Shown here piece after piece: positions 1-12,677 of a stretch of 64,000 nt of DNA. The notes under the pieces are model-generated. The model made no database searches, was not told where the DNA came from, and was given only the letters and a program-made list of their open reading frames with translations. The position numbers were made by a program, and so were the translations under genes. Source of the DNA: Polytrichum commune. Taxonomy: Eukaryota > Streptophyta > Polytrichopsida > Polytrichales > Polytrichaceae. The stretch covers positions 10,292,001-10,356,000 of the forward strand of contig OX485803.1 in NCBI GenBank assembly GCA_950295325.1, read 5' to 3'. Positions within the stretch are counted from its first letter, which is position 1; every line of letters starts with the position of its first letter.

Positions 1-3000
1 GCACGACCAAACTTTTTGGTTCAAAGCTCCCTCTTTTATACGACTACGACACAGGGTTCGGGAGATTTTTGAGCTCAACCAGCTAAAATCCACCCCTTCA
101 CAACTTCTACCGGTTTTTTCAGGATTTGACCGGTTGCAAACTTGTTGCCATTAATTTGGAACGTCCAATCTCCTGTATTTTTTTCAAGTGCAGGCTAATT
201 TCCGCTTCATTGTAATGACAACTGGCTAAAAACTTGAGCATTGATAAGTAAGCCGGTTTTCCAATGTAACAAAATTATATCTACAAACAACATACACCAT
301 TCAATAACAACGTCTAAAAGACATATCAACATCCAACAACAATGATCAACAATTTATCCATAACAAGAGTTGAACCTGAAATAACCCATCAACTGGTTGA
401 TGGCCATGGATTTACTCTTCCATCATACTTAGGTCTTAAAACCTCACATTAGGCCATAGCATGATAAAAGAGTAATCTAACATACCATACTATATACAAA
501 AATGAAATTCATCAATTGTTAGAGTCAAAATCAACAGTATCATCTTCACTTTCAAGAGGAAAACGCATTGAAAGATATCTATGTGGATGTGAAAACAACC
601 ATCTAAACTTTGTAGAGTTCCTTCATAAAGCTAATGGCTTCCATTAGTACGTTATCAAGATCACCACGAAGATTTTCCATAGACACACGCATAATACATT
701 CTAAACATTAGCTGTCAACAATGAAATGCAATAATGAAGCAAAAGCTTTGCTTGTCTGCCATTCACCAAATCGCTACAAGCCCACAATGAACACATAACC
801 TAAACCCTAGAACTAGATGATATCCGACCCTAGATGAATCAAACCGGATGAAATCCGCCTATTTCACAATTCATCCGGGTAAAAATCCTCCTCCTCAAAA
901 TGGTTGCCGGTTGAAATCCATTGTTTTCTTTAAAAGCACCGGTTTCACATCCTCCACTTTCCCAATTCAACCGGACTATTCACAAAACCAACCGGCCGCC
1001 ATTACACTAAATACCGGTTCTCCCTGGACATTGCTACAACACTCGATAATGCAACATTTAGAATCTCCGTTTTGTCATATTGAAGAGGTAGTTAATGCTA
1101 AAAATTTCTTCATCTATGTTATGTACATCTAAAATACATCCATTTTCACTTGGGAGCTACTTGGGAACTTCACTTACCATTGGGAAATTAATGAGAATTA
1201 GGGTTATTAGTGTAGAATGAATATGGTTAGGGTTAGAGTGGTCTCCTGCCTAGTATGTTACTTTGTACTCATGGTGATATAGTATCACCAATATCTTGAT
1301 GCTAAACGTTATGCAACATTGTTGTCTAGTTTCTTATTAGAGTTTTTTTTTAATATTTTGGTGTTAACGAAATTATTAGTTTTCAAAATTTAGTAGGGAA
1401 TTTAGATAAGAAGACAATTGCTAACTTGGGTAGGCAACATAGTTCTTTGGACTCCTATTTCAAGAGTTCTTGATTTTTTTTTGTATTTGTTTGGAGTTAT
1501 AAGTTATTATTTCATACCATCTATATTGCTCAAACTCGTTGTATGTATTTTTAAGCTCATATTACTTATGTTTTGTATTCCCTCAATAATACGACAACTT
1601 TACGCCACTTGTCATATTAATGAGAGGAACCTCCTATATACAAGTTTTTTGTCATATTAATGAGAGAAGACAATTGCTAACTACAAGTTTTTTGCTGTAA
1701 AATAAAGCAATGCACGTGCAATTTCAATGGTAAAATTAAAAGTGAAATTATGTATATGTAAAAGAAATTACATTCATATCAAGTCATTAACATAAACATA
1801 CAAATATACTTTTGAATAATAATAAACCCCTATCATATGTATAATGTAAAACCCTTAGGGCATTCATTAATAAAGTTGTTGAAGACTTTTCATCCCCTAG
1901 ATGTAGCTCATAAACATCTAAGTCCACAATATATGTCATAGAAGCTAAATTATGCAATTAATGCTATTAATCTACCATCAAATGATCTATAAGATTGTAA
2001 GTCCACTTATTGTTGGTTTCTTTTTTATACCAACATAAGCCTATCTCCATGTTTGATGAATGCTCCATCAAGTCAATTGGATCTCTATACTCTACCTAAC
2101 GATTACCAAATTTATCATTATATTCGGTAGTCAGAGATTTTTTCATGATTTTGAGACTATTTAAGAACGTAGTTTTTCAAACAAAGAACAAGAAAAATAC
2201 AAAATATATTCAATGTGACTTAATAAAGTGATTTGCATGGGTGGAACTAACCAATTTGGCACAAATACATGTCATCATAATAAGAAATTGAACTTGATAT
2301 TAAAGCATTTGCAATTATTTTGACACTTTACAAAGTCTCTAGTTAACGAATATAGTGATATTTTCTATGCATCCTATAAACCCTCCCAACAAACCGAATC
2401 TTAATTGGAGTTTTTAAAAATTAAATAAATTTTGTTTTTTTTGACAAATCTAGCTTTAGGTGTATCAAAAAAACACACTCCACAATCACAACCAAGATTT
2501 AACATAGTATCATGATTTGCGGCGGTAAGGAGTTTAGGCTACATATGTTTTATGCTAGCCTTAATTTGAGTTGATTGATCTTTAGATAAAGTTGGATTGC
2601 CATTCAATTGACTAACAAGTGTAGTTTGGAAAAAATCTAGACTCCCCTACCTCTACATAAGCCATAATGGATGTTACATATTAAGATTAACAAGGCATTT
2701 CGACATTTTTGTGTTCATCAATTAGAACATCCAAGGCATGTTGAAGCTCATTTTGTAACTCCACATCTTCATGTAAATCATTTTCAACTTGTGACTGCAT
2801 CAATTCTATCTCTATGACATCATCCTTGCACATGTTTGAATTGTCTTCTCCAACACTACAATTTTCTTGTCACCACCTTGTGCACTAGAATCATAGAATC
2901 ATCAATCCTTGTGCACTAGAATCATAAAATCATCAATCCTTATGTGATCAATATCACACTCCTCATCCTTGTCCATACTTCCAATTAAATGAGCCTCAAT

Positions 3001-3040
3001 AAGTGGCCCTCCATTATGCAAGTAATGAAGTCTTCGGAAT
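1..3040. other. AT-rich intergenic DNA without a recognisable gene
   Basis: No open frame here has a recognisable domain, and the longest frames (about 80-94 codons at 848-1132 and 1418-1660) show no conserved motif. Short direct repeats occur, for example two copies of a sequence around tcatattaatgagag near 1609 and 1650. On the minus strand between about 2700 and 3000 there is a broken acidic reading frame (around ELQNELQHALDVLIDEHK), which could be decayed transposon coding sequence. I could not assign it to a family. Confidence 0.6.
2878..2945. repeat. 31-bp tandem repeat, two copies
   Basis: A 31-bp unit containing tgcactagaatcat occurs twice head to tail (about 2878-2908 and 2909-2939), followed by the start of a third unit. 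The copies differ at about one position. Confidence 0.8.
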
Positions 3041-3544
3041 TAGTGATTTACACGTTCTGAACTTGACAAATCTAAAACCTCACGCCGTCTCCAACGGTGA
3101 CATTTGAGAAATGTTTTATCTCTTGGAACATTGACTATCCATTTTCTCAGAAATGTACTAGAAGTCGCCCAAGTCACCTCAAGATTATACGAATCGGAAT
3201 AAGACGGTAACATGCAGTATGACCAGCACACTTGACTGCTGAAAGGTAAACATTGCGTGATTCGAACAGCACCTTACCGATTTGGAACAAAAAACGTCCG
3301 TGACCCCGGTGTCTGATGCTGGTCCTATGCACGTCTTCCAAGTGGAATATCTTCGTCATCCTTCCTTTAGGTGGATCCAGGTGAACGGACACGTTGACAA
3401 CTACTTTAGAAGTTGTGAAGGTTCACACGGCAAAGAATTAATACAAGTAGCTGGGTACAATATTACAGGAGAGGTAGGACTGCGCGGCGATGAGTACTGC
3501 TGGTTCTAGTGCCGCGTTACTGGAAGGAGGAAACTTGAATCTCA

Positions 3545-3900
3545 TCCTCACTAGCTAAGCGTATGGCTCAATTTCTGCATAAGTTGAATCGAAATAGTTA
3601 TCAGAGGGCATCGTCAAATCAATCTGGACAAAAGAAGTATGCACCCGGCTCGTGCTTCCATTCTTAAGAGAATAGAGGCGCAGAATATTGTCAGTCTAAG
3701 CTATACGTTGAACAAAAGCAGTTCTGAAAGCGGTTCTCAGAATTTATTCGGACAGGACCAATGCATACATTTTGGAAAGGAATGTCAATGTGCAAAGTAC
3801 TACCTTCCGATGAAATTCAATCCTCTTCGATTGCAAGTCCTTGATGGCCTACTGATTGGCCAGGTTGAAAACCCGAACACCCGAGAAAGTAATCGTTTTC
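3545..3900 (+). repeat. Duplicated block a, segment I copy
   Basis: This block is a diverged paralogue of 28610-28920. Both contain a stretch around agcagttc, then ggttctcagaat, then a shared run ending near a cttaatggcc/ccttgatggcc sequence. Read in one frame, both give a peptide with SSLA, MAQ and CFHS in the same order. The segment II copy is open for about 106 codons, whereas the segment I copy has a stop directly after CFHS. That suggests old coding sequence, but the product is unidentified. Confidence 0.55.
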
Positions 3901-4438
3901 GAGCCACAAGTCAATGGGGAGTGTACCGCTCAGAAATCTCATCTCTCAACTTCAGAAGCATCCTACAGTGGACGCATATACTGTGAAAGTTCCCGCTAAC
4001 CGTACAGTACTACAGGATGGTTAGCACTTCTTAGTGACCGACGTCCAGGTTTAGGCGATGAATAGAATGTCTGGAATCAGCATAAGTATGCGAGCCAGCG
4101 GCTAGCACTTGCACTTATATTGCAGTGCGTTTCTCCGTTGAATCTGTCTGTGCATATAGGTAGACGAAGATATGAACGACGAGTGTAATTGTATGTTGGT
4201 GTTAGTTTTAAACCCTACAGACATCTCGAGTAGAAGTGGACTATTGTAGGATATGGGAAAGATCAAGAGAAGAGCGCTCATGTCATACCTGTGTATAGAC
4301 AGTCTTGCTGATATTGGACCAGTTTGCAAATGATTCAAGGATAAAGTGATCGTGCTAAATAGAACACATTATAGCCTCTGGTAGCAGCTGCACATATCAC
4401 ATGAAAAACGGCGATACAGAAGTCAAGCCAATATTATA

Positions 4439-4507
4439 TCAGATTCAGATGAACGCACTTTGCATACTTTTTCAAGGAGCAGGTGAGGTGCGTTCATCTG
4501 AATCTGA
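4439..4507. repeat. Large hairpin, 20-bp perfect stem
   Basis: The left arm at 4439-4458 (tcagattcagatgaacgcac) is the exact reverse complement of 4488-4507, with a 29-nt loop. A longer version of the same hairpin lies at 34564-34632. Its role is unknown. Confidence 0.85.
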
Positions 4508-5361
4508 CACAATATTGAATTGAGGTACCAGGAACCAGAGCGCGAGAGGTATACTGATCAGGAAGATAATATACAATTTCAGTACTTGTATCGCAGTCGG
4601 AACATTTACAGGTTGTTTAGATGCTAACCTCAAAGAGGATTCTCTATTTAGCCATTAGAGTCAGAGCTTCAGCGATGATGATTTGTTAAGTGTGATCAAA
4701 TTTGCCTAGGTTGGAGCATATTTTTATGTACCAGATGTTGTGCACGTAGGCTGCAATTGTAGGATCTGTCCTCGAGATCTAGCCGGAGGCTTGCATGGTC
4801 ACAGACTCGAGTCCAGGGTATGAGATAGCCAACAGTACACCTGGAATTTTAGCACAACGAGAATTATGAGCACTATCTTTTGTGGTATCCATTTTGGCGT
4901 TGGCCCGGTTGGTCTTCTGTCTCAAAAAAAAAGAAAAAAAGAATTATGAGCACTATGCATCGGCACACGTGATTTGAGACAAAAGCTGTTGCCATTGTAT
5001 ACATGATCGTCCTCAGCACAGTTGTTTACACACCATTGCTCGTCGGTATGAATAAAGAATGACGTATTGCCCAATGATCTGGTACCTCGAATTCAAGCTG
5101 GAAATAGAGAATGTGTGGGAGAAAGATACGATAGGCTGTTATGCTATTTTTACTGTAGGGCATTGGTAGGGGATCGGTAGCAACACTCCTAAACTCCTCT
5201 ATAAGGATATCAACTATCAATACCTCACAATCTTTGACCAAAATAGAATCTTAGTTTCAACTATTTCTATGTAAGGTCTTGTGTATTGTGAGATATTAGT
5301 TTTGATCATGGGACCCACAGTTTATGGAGCTGGTAAAGACTCTAGAGTGAATGTGTGGGAC

Positions 5362-5384
5362 ATATATATATATATATATATATA
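5362..5384. repeat. (TA)n microsatellite
   Basis: A run of TA dinucleotides of about 23 bases. It sits inside the copy of the foldback repeat family that closes block b. Confidence 0.9.
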
Positions 5385-5833
5385 CATATATAACGAGACA
5401 GCTACTCCCCTCTAAAATAAGTCACCCAATTATTCACCTCTCTGAGTTTATGGAGCTGGTACAGCCTCAGAAGAATATTGTAGCGCTTGAACTTGAACAT
5501 TGTGATGAGCAAAGGTGTCTGTAATTTCGTTCAGAGTTGAATCAGTGTAGATCAAATATATTGCGTTTGTTTTATGGATCTTGTCAGTTCGATCATCATG
5601 CATCATGCACACTTACTGGTCAGGAAACGGAACTTCGATAAGAGTTTAGAGGGATATCTTCATCGACACACATTGCAGACATTTGCAATTAATTCCATTG
5701 AGCCATATAGCCGTGTTACTTTTGGAGTACTTCAAATTCGTTTAATTTTCTGTATTCTCAGATTGAGGAGAATTTCCGAATGGACTTGGAGAAAGAGTTG
5801 ATGTATACCCCTGAAGAAGACGACGGTCCAAGT

Positions 5834-5866
5834 ACATGAAGAGACATCCTCCATGTCTCTTCATGT
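5834..5866. repeat. Perfect short hairpin, 14-bp stem
   Basis: acatgaagagacat at 5834-5847 is followed by a 5-nt loop and its exact reverse complement at 5853-5866. No U-run follows that would suggest a terminator, and the function is unknown. Confidence 0.85.
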
Positions 5867-6379
5867 CAAGTACACAACATCTGAGCAGTTGCTTGGCCTG
5901 ACATATATATGTGGCTAGTTTACATGTACATCTGCAATGTTTTGACAAGGCTATGCGAAATAAAATTATACCGACTTAGACCGGAGGTTCAGTTTTTTTT
6001 ATAATATTCTCAATACTTCAGAGGATGTTTTATGCATAGAAATTTCAATAACATGATCACTCCCTCCCACACATAAAGAGATGCACTCCATATCATTCTT
6101 CACTAGAAGTGATGTTAATATCCTGATTTGTCTCATCTAGTATCTTTAAGGAAAGTATCACATGTGCTCCCCAGGTACGCAACTCCCATATTATACGTAG
6201 GGGGCATCGTATTAAAAACGGTTTAGAGGACGGCTTTTGTAAAAATTATATCAAATTATATCAAATTAAAATGATCAAAAAGTTGGGTGAAGACCAAATT
6301 AAATAAAATGAGATGAAAAAATAGTTGGGTTGCATATTTATTATAAAAAAACTCCAACGTATATAAACAATTGAAACAC

Positions 6380-6574
6380 CTAGTTTTTAAACCTTGTAGA
6401 GCGTCTAAGAGGGGTATTCAATGTAGATGTCGGATTAGTATTCACAAATGATAGAGGGTCCTTTCGAGGTCTCCCTCTTTTGGAAGGAATTGTGGCAATT
6501 ACAGGTGTAACATATTCCTTCTCCCTATCTCTACCTCCACTACATGAGCCTCTACGCTTCATCTCACAATCCAT
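6380..6574 (-). CDS. Small AT-hook-like protein, hypothetical
   Basis: A 64-codon frame runs from an ATG at 6574 to a stop at 6380. It is rich in basic residues and contains KRGRPRKDP, a close match to the AT-hook core (RGRP) that binds the minor groove of AT-rich DNA. The C-terminus is LRRSTRFKN, the kind of basic tail often seen in transposon proteins and chromatin factors. The frame stays open upstream to about 6733 but without an ATG. It may be the last exon of a longer gene, a transposon fragment or chance. The motif itself is clear; that the frame is a real gene is inference. Confidence 0.35.
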   Translation of the reverse strand: MDCEMKRRGSCSGGRDREKEYVTPVIATIPSKRGRPRKDPLSFVNTNPTSTLNTPLRRSTRFKN

Positions 6575-6615
6575 GTGTTTGTTTAAGCCAAGGATGACCT
6601 CCCAAATGAGCACAA

Positions 6616-6699
6616 GCACACTCCAAAGCGACGACACAAAGGCTCCAAAGAAAAGCCGCACACTCCAAAGCAAAGACACAAAGGCTCCAAAACCGAACA
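6616..6699. repeat. 42-bp tandem repeat, two copies
   Basis: A unit containing gcacactccaaagc and acacaaaggctccaaa is repeated with a 42-bp period (14 codons). The period keeps the minus-strand frame open through both copies. Confidence 0.7.
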
Positions 6700-6714
6700 C
6701 AAAAGCTTCAAAGC

Positions 6715-6757
6715 GAATATATAGAAGCCTCAAACCCTAAGCCCTAACCCTAAACCG
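6715..6757 (-). promoter_or_regulatory. Possible promoter: telo-box cluster and TATA-like motif
   Basis: On the plus strand 6732-6755 reads as three degenerate copies of the plant telomere-type unit (aaccctaa, gccctaa, ccctaaa). A tatata stretch follows at about 6718-6723. Read on the minus strand, the order is telo-box, then TATA, then the open frame at 6380-6574. In plants telo-boxes lie near transcription starts of growth-related genes. Assigning a promoter here is inference from arrangement only. Confidence 0.3.
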
Positions 6758-6759
6758 GG

Positions 6760-8090
6760 AACCCATGATATTTTGAAATACCCCATGATACCCTTGAGTA
6801 CTCGGGGCACCATATGATGTACATATGGTCTTAAAAATACATACCTCAACTGTATCCTAACACAAATCATTAGTTTTCTATCCCAACAGTTAGACCAGTA
6901 AGTTGCCTATACATAAATCCACACGAATATTTGCCTCCAATTAGAATTATAAGCCACGAATAGTTGCCTCCCATTAAAATTATAAGTCATTCACAATGTT
7001 AAAATTTTATTAAAAAGTCCAAAAAGTTGGGTAGTTTGACCTATGGTACATGTATTAAAAAAATCATATAATTAGGTTTTTAATGCAATTATATGCTTCA
7101 AAATATATTCATTTCCTATATATAATTACACTTTTGGATTCCTTGTTAGAAGGGCTACAAGGGTTTCCTACATTAAAACAAATTATATCACTCAATATTG
7201 GACTAAAACGCATTATAAGTGATTATAATCAGGACCATATAATACGGGAATTGCGTACCCGGGATGTGCTCAAGCAAGGGTCGTGTAGTTTGACGAAGAA
7301 TTTGTAATCATTATGTGCCAGATTGGAACCATCACTGTGATGGACGCAACACAAGACACATACTCCAAGCATTTTCAATTTTGGATTCAGCTAACCCTTG
7401 ATGTTGATGTGTCTCTTTCCTACGATATGAGAAGCTCCAGAGCTTTACCTTGGTTGGGCAGTTTTGAGTTTCCTCATTCCTTCTTATCAGTTGAGCGCTA
7501 CCAACTATTTTGTGAAAATTTCAACCATTGAGAGCATCAAAGGAATTAAGCTATAATTTTATTGACAAAGAATGACATGAATGGAACCATCACTGCGATG
7601 GACGTAACATAAAACACATGCTCCAAGAAGATTAAATTTAGGATTCATAGCTATGTATATGCATTTTGTCCATCAGGTGCCGAAGTTTTGAGCCGGGCTC
7701 CACATCTAGTGTCATACTACGCTAATACACTGAAGATGGACAATCTTTGGATAAAAATGTTCACTAGAGATTGGGACTGCATATCCCAAATTAAATAAAG
7801 TTCCACCTCCAGATGTAGTACGTACACAAAGTAAAATTCTTAGCCCTGAGACACAGTGCATGTCGAAAAGGGAGATGCCAACACAGGGTGGAGGGTTACC
7901 TGCATGTGACTTTAGGTATTTTTGTTCAATCTAAAAAACAGCATGACTCACATGTGATCTCATATGGCTGCGTCATCTTGGGCGCCATACACATTCTTTG
8001 ATATCGTGACATAGCATCTCGTTGTTCGTTCGTTGATTTTATCCAACGATACACAGAAACATAAACAGCACAAGTATCTTGACATCTTCT
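6760..8090. other. No gene recognised
   Basis: The sequence is AT-rich up to about 7200 and mixed after that. Frames at 7083-7307 and 7313-7531 have no conserved motif. A segment around gaaccatcactg and gatggacg occurs twice, at about 7326 and 7580, which indicates a small diverged direct duplication. Confidence 0.5.
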
Positions 8091-8094
8091 TCAG

Positions 8095-9679
8095 TCAGTT
8101 TACAGACATTGAGTAAGAAGTTAATACCGACGAAACATGAACTTAATGCGGATAGCTGTACTGCAGTACTTGCGTCCGTTGCAGCAATTGCAGTGATAGT
8201 TGCAGGTCAAGCCAGGAGCACATGGTCGAAGACAGGTTCATTTTTGTACAATGTCAGCTCACTGTGCACCTCGTACCTCACATTTCAAGCAACGACATCG
8301 ATCATTCATCTACTAACCAGATGATTTGATTTTGTTGTGCTCCTCCAAGTTAGGCATGCAAATAGCCGCTCACGCACTCTTTCCCCAGCCATTGCACTGA
8401 TCATCATGATTGTGGTGCAATCTGTTTTTGTTTTTTGGTACGTTTGATTATCTTCAGAATAATGAGTTGGTCGCACTACTAGAAAATTCTAGAGTTAATG
8501 TCTCAAACAATGTCTCAGCAGTGTCGCTCCAGAAATGCCTTAGGAGGAATCAAAAAGCGGTTCAATGCCACGATACTGTCACTAGTGGGGACGCGGAGCA
8601 GATTCTGGGCGATGTGGAAGGGCCCACCCAAACTTCCACCCTATCTCCCTCCTTTTACGTTTCAGAAGCTCCTCCAATGTAAATTTCAGTCATTTCTACC
8701 TAGCCCTTTCCTATCTTTTTGTACTTTACCCAATGCAGTACCCAGCTTGCACTTAAGATAAGAGCCTGCACTTCAAATGAACGGTCACGCACCTCGCACT
8801 GCTCTACTCCGGCATCGTCATCTCCAACAGATATGTCCACTTCCACCACGGGACAGGAGCTATTTCTTCATATATCTATTGCTTCTTACATCAACATCAT
8901 GTGTTCCTTTTACGATACTTGACATGGTGAGTTGAAATCTTTTAGAGGGGAAATCAACCATTGTTGCTTGATGCAAATGAAGTTAAATTTATGCTAAGTA
9001 TCTCTGCAAACATTTTCCAAGACACTTCTTCCTTTGTCAAAGACAAGCCTATTGGTCCACAGATTTTATTGTACCCAAAGACATGAACTTGGGGATTCAT
9101 TCTGCTTTTTAGAGGTCACTGAAGTCACTGCAGGGTCTAGGGCTATCAATGCACCATTGGTGTATGGGTCTGTTGTTTGCAGGTGTCCAGAATTAGCTTA
9201 CCATATAACTACATATTTGAGTCAATTCTGAGCTGGTGTGTTTTTCTCTCAACTGGAGGGCACTATGTTCTTATTCCAGAGAGCTGGTGTGTATCACAGG
9301 CCCTTGACCCTGTCAGAATTGCATACCTCTATCTTGTTGGAAATTTCAGCTGCTGTAACTCGAGCTACTGGATATTCTAAGTAATTTTTGTATCCCACTT
9401 GATATCTAAATTTCAGGTACCTGTGTTGTGAGCTTTGCTTTGGCACATCATATCTAACTACACCTCTTATACCCATCTGTGGGCTTGCAGGTAATTCATT
9501 CAGCAACCGTCATCCATGTGGAAGTCCGTGATTTCATGTTGCTCTGCTTAGCCAGGGTCACATCTCACACAAAATTCTATCATGGTGGTGCTGCTAGGAG
9601 ATTGGTGGGTTGTATACACATCATCTTCCACAATAACCGCACTCGGCTTGAGTATGGTCCTGCTCAAGAAACTCAGTAG
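8095..9679 (+). pseudogene. Candidate multi-exon gene relic, product unknown
   Basis: Up to five stretches join in a splice-compatible way. Exon 1 (8095-8252) follows a cttcttcag acceptor and encodes a run with LQTLSKKLIPTK. Exon 2 (8458-8678) follows tatcttcag and encodes NNELVALLENSRV onward to a GT donor. Exon 3 (8739-8926) continues in frame (TQLALKIRAC) to a gtgagt donor but meets TGA at 8920, just before that donor. Exon 4 (9063-9182) begins FIVPKDMNLG and has one internal TAG. A last open stretch (9491-9679) follows cttgcag. I recognise no family. The stops suggest a pseudogene, and chance open frames remain possible because composition here is close to balanced. Confidence 0.3.
8270..8420 (+). 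repeat. Duplicated block c, segment I copy (empty site)
   Basis: This block aligns with 28930-29200 plus 30956-30985. Landmarks are gatttgattttgttg, aggcatg and atgattgtggtgcaatct. It lacks the 1755-bp foldback element found in segment II, so 8409-8417 represents the empty insertion site. Confidence 0.65.
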
Positions 9680-9734
9680 TGTGATATACACAATATAATA
9701 TCAAAATTACAATATCTTTCGTTCTCAAATGTTT

Positions 9735-10290
9735 CACGCTTAGCAGGTCCCCCAGATCAGCTGGCACTTCATAGCTACTGCTTCCGAAGCATATTGGTCC
9801 AGAAATTACGTTTAACTATTAATTTTATCGCGTGGTTCCCACAGGACCGTGGCGTCAAAGAAGAAAAAGCGCCCAACTCATGCATAATTTGACACGCTTG
9901 ATAAACATCAAGATAATCAACGAATAATGTAGCCGAAACTTCGAATGTCGAGCTACCGACGGTTCCCTCATAGGCTGCAGGAATATGTGTAAAATGTTCC
10001 TAAAACTTCACAGGAGATGTTGTTTACCGCCGGTTAGGAAAAGTCACCCTAGGTCGTAGCCGCGTGGAAAATTTCCAGCTACTAATCTGAGTCACGGGGT
10101 CACCAATCAGTCTTACCGACCCGCCTACAGAGAGAATATTCTGCGCAGCCTATATGAGTGGGCTCCATGGTGACAATCATTGCAACTGTCACTCGAGTGA
10201 GACAATCCTCTATAGAATATCTTAGGAGAGTCTAGATCTCTTTCTTGATTAGAAGAGACCTTGGCTACCTGAGGAATGTAATGTTCCTTG
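9735..10290 (+). repeat. Duplicated block d, segment I copy
   Basis: This block aligns with about 31050-32400. Shared landmarks include the cttccgaagca sequence, the accgac and ggctgcagg run, cacaatcctct and ttgattagaagagacc. It lacks the MITEs that lie in the segment II copy, so it serves as the empty site for each. No intact reading frame is seen. Confidence 0.7.
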
Positions 10291-10299
10291 CTGATCTAT

Positions 10300-12670
10300 A
10301 ACTCTTGTAATTTGATTTCAATTTGGTTGCAGGACTTCCATGGACAAATGTACACTGGAGGAAGCTTCAACTCAAAAGAATTCGCAGCCAGATTCACATG
10401 CACACACCCTCGCACTACGAAAGCATAGTTTGCGTGTTGGTATGTCCATGTCGAGTCTGGATGTGAACTTTTTTGGGAAGAAGTAAGTCGAGGATTGAGC
10501 ACTTGGAGGATTGGACTTCGACATGATTTTAGCCATTGGAGGTCGGACCTCTTCAAAGGGGCCTTAAATACAAATTCTCGTATTAACCCTCTCAAGTTAC
10601 ATCTACATCAACGTGGAGATTTTTCTTACTAACGGTTTTCTCTATGTATGTAGTATGTACTTCAACACATTGTTTGTTAGTAGAGCATGTAATTCATATC
10701 TATGTTCAGATCAGCTAATTGTGTACGCAAATATCTCATTATGTTCGTAGCACACCCTCATTTAAATTAGGAACTCTCACTTGACGTCTAGTGACAACGC
10801 CTACAATTGAATAATCTCCGGCTCCTCATTGTTTGTCATGCAAAACTTCTCGCAGTATCTATATCTACAGGCAATGGGTTACAATATCAGAAGTTAGCGA
10901 CACTTGCCAAGTTATTAAAAAGAAAAAATTGCACAAGGTCTCAGTAACGAATCAGATCCCAGGTAGTAACCGTGAATCTTAAGTTTTCGTCAACCAAGAG
11001 GAAGAGACTGGCACTTGTAAAATTAGTTGGCGTTGGTGGCTCTCGGCTCGGAGCGTCCGGGATGGCAAGTATCTGTAGCACCCGCAGGGTCAGCATCTTT
11101 TGGTTTGGAGCTCCTAAGACATTTTCAAGAAGCAATATTTTGAGAGCTGCTTTCTCATTAGAAGCACTTTTAAAATTATATGTTCTAAGAAATATGATCA
11201 ATTTTCTTGGAAGCAAAAGTAAATACCCAGGTGTATCTAGATTTTAACCCCTGCTTGAGAAAGAATCCTTCTAATTAGTTCTTAAAAAATCTGAAAGTGT
11301 AAAGGTTCAGAGTTCAGACTCCGTTCAGAAACAACCTTATCAGTGTATTCCTCACAATGGCCTCTTTCCAATCATGTTTCTACTATTTTTGTTGAAGCAA
11401 AGCATCAATCCTTTGAAGCATTGAGTGATTTAGAACAGCTGATCTAAAGGGAGAGTTGCCATCCTGGGCAGAGCAAACTAATCACGCATGAATTGCAGTT
11501 TGCAACTGAACCAGAATATAGTATCCACATAATTGATAGGTTCTTCCCAAGATGCCAGTAGGTACCGTTAATCATAATAGATATATTTTCTAGACCAGCT
11601 TCAAAACAAGACGCCCATGGGTATCCTAACTTTCCTCAGAACGATTCTGCAAAATTATTTCCATGAATTGAAGTTTAGGAGTACCGTAGCCAAGAGAACA
11701 AGGATAGATTTTGATGAGCATATAGTTTTAGATACACTTTCTTGTGGTGTATGAACAAGAAAGTATCTACAGGGGATCTAGAGTTTCTTGGTGTAGGTGT
11801 CTTGACAAGTCACCTATACGCCCTTCGAGAAAAGAGCAATTTTGTCTTGATCGTCCGAAACTCGGAGCGAAATCAAGAATCTCACCGCTGTTGACAGTTG
11901 TGGGCAACGCACAGTACGTACGTATCGGGTCCTTATCGCCAACCTCTGATGCTCCATGAATTACTGCATGCGCATCGAGAGTGGCGACATATCCATCCTA
12001 TTAGCTAAGTTATAAAAATACTTGGTGCATTGTTAACATTGAATATCTCGCGCTAGTATATATGTATACTTTTAAGTATCTGCATTACTGCTGTGTGTCT
12101 GAACGGAGCTCATCATTTATAAGATAACAGATGCTAGTGGGCTAGAACAGAGATGATGGACACAATGATATCTTTGCTGAATACAAGGACACGAGTCTTC
12201 TGTGATTAACGAAAATAATTGTAAAGTTGCAGCTTGAAGAATTCAGGATACAGAATGCAACAATGATCAGGTAATGCAAAATGTAGTACAACTAAGACTA
12301 CACTTGGCTACAATACATCGTTTTTGGTCTTGGCATGGTATCCGCAGTGTGGAAGCTAGGCACCGATAAATCAAAGCTGTCCAGTTTGCAGACAGAGATT
12401 CTTATAATTCTCATATCTTAAAGCTCCTTTACACCGTTGCTAAATTTTGAGGCAGATCATACAGAACAGGCCTACAAGTTCTCTCTCTCTCTCTCTTCTA
12501 GCTAGGATGACAATTCTGATAGAGTTATGAAAAGAGCCTGGTATTTTCTGAACATTTTTTATCAAATCAATGTTACACCCCGCATGGATGAAACCCAATT
12601 TTAAAAGAAATGTAAAGTTAGAAACGTCCTTTGCAAGTAAACGGGTTCTTTTCCATAGAGAGATCAGGAA
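10300..12670. other. No gene recognised
   Basis: Frames at 10296-10595, 10941-11216, 10972-11247 and 11744-11959 carry no recognisable domain. Around 10383 a gccagattcacatg motif of the hairpin-associated family occurs. A (CT)n run lies at about 12480-12497. Confidence 0.5.
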
Positions 12671-12677
12671 GCTTCTA

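Larger units (their letters stand above)
4258..5450 (+). repeat. Duplicated block b, segment I copy
   Basis: About 1.2 kb is similar to 34385-35445. Shared landmarks in the same order are gacagtcttgctgatattgg, the large hairpin, ggatctgtcctcgagatcta, gaatgacgta and tgctatttttact. The last 240 bases (from about 5194) also match the arms of the foldback repeat at 56741-57318. No intact reading frame supports a protein. Confidence 0.75.

Noticed and set aside
1418-1660. Membrane-like hydrophobic 80-codon frame
   Set aside because: It lies in AT-rich DNA where hydrophobic frames arise by chance, with no start context and no homologous copy.
8474-9681. CACTACTAGAAAA at 8474 and a matching TAGTG near 9681 as ends of a small CACTA element
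   Set aside because: The putative 3-bp targets differ (tcg and tga), the inner ends match poorly after the first bases, and the left motif falls within an open exon-like frame (ALLEN).
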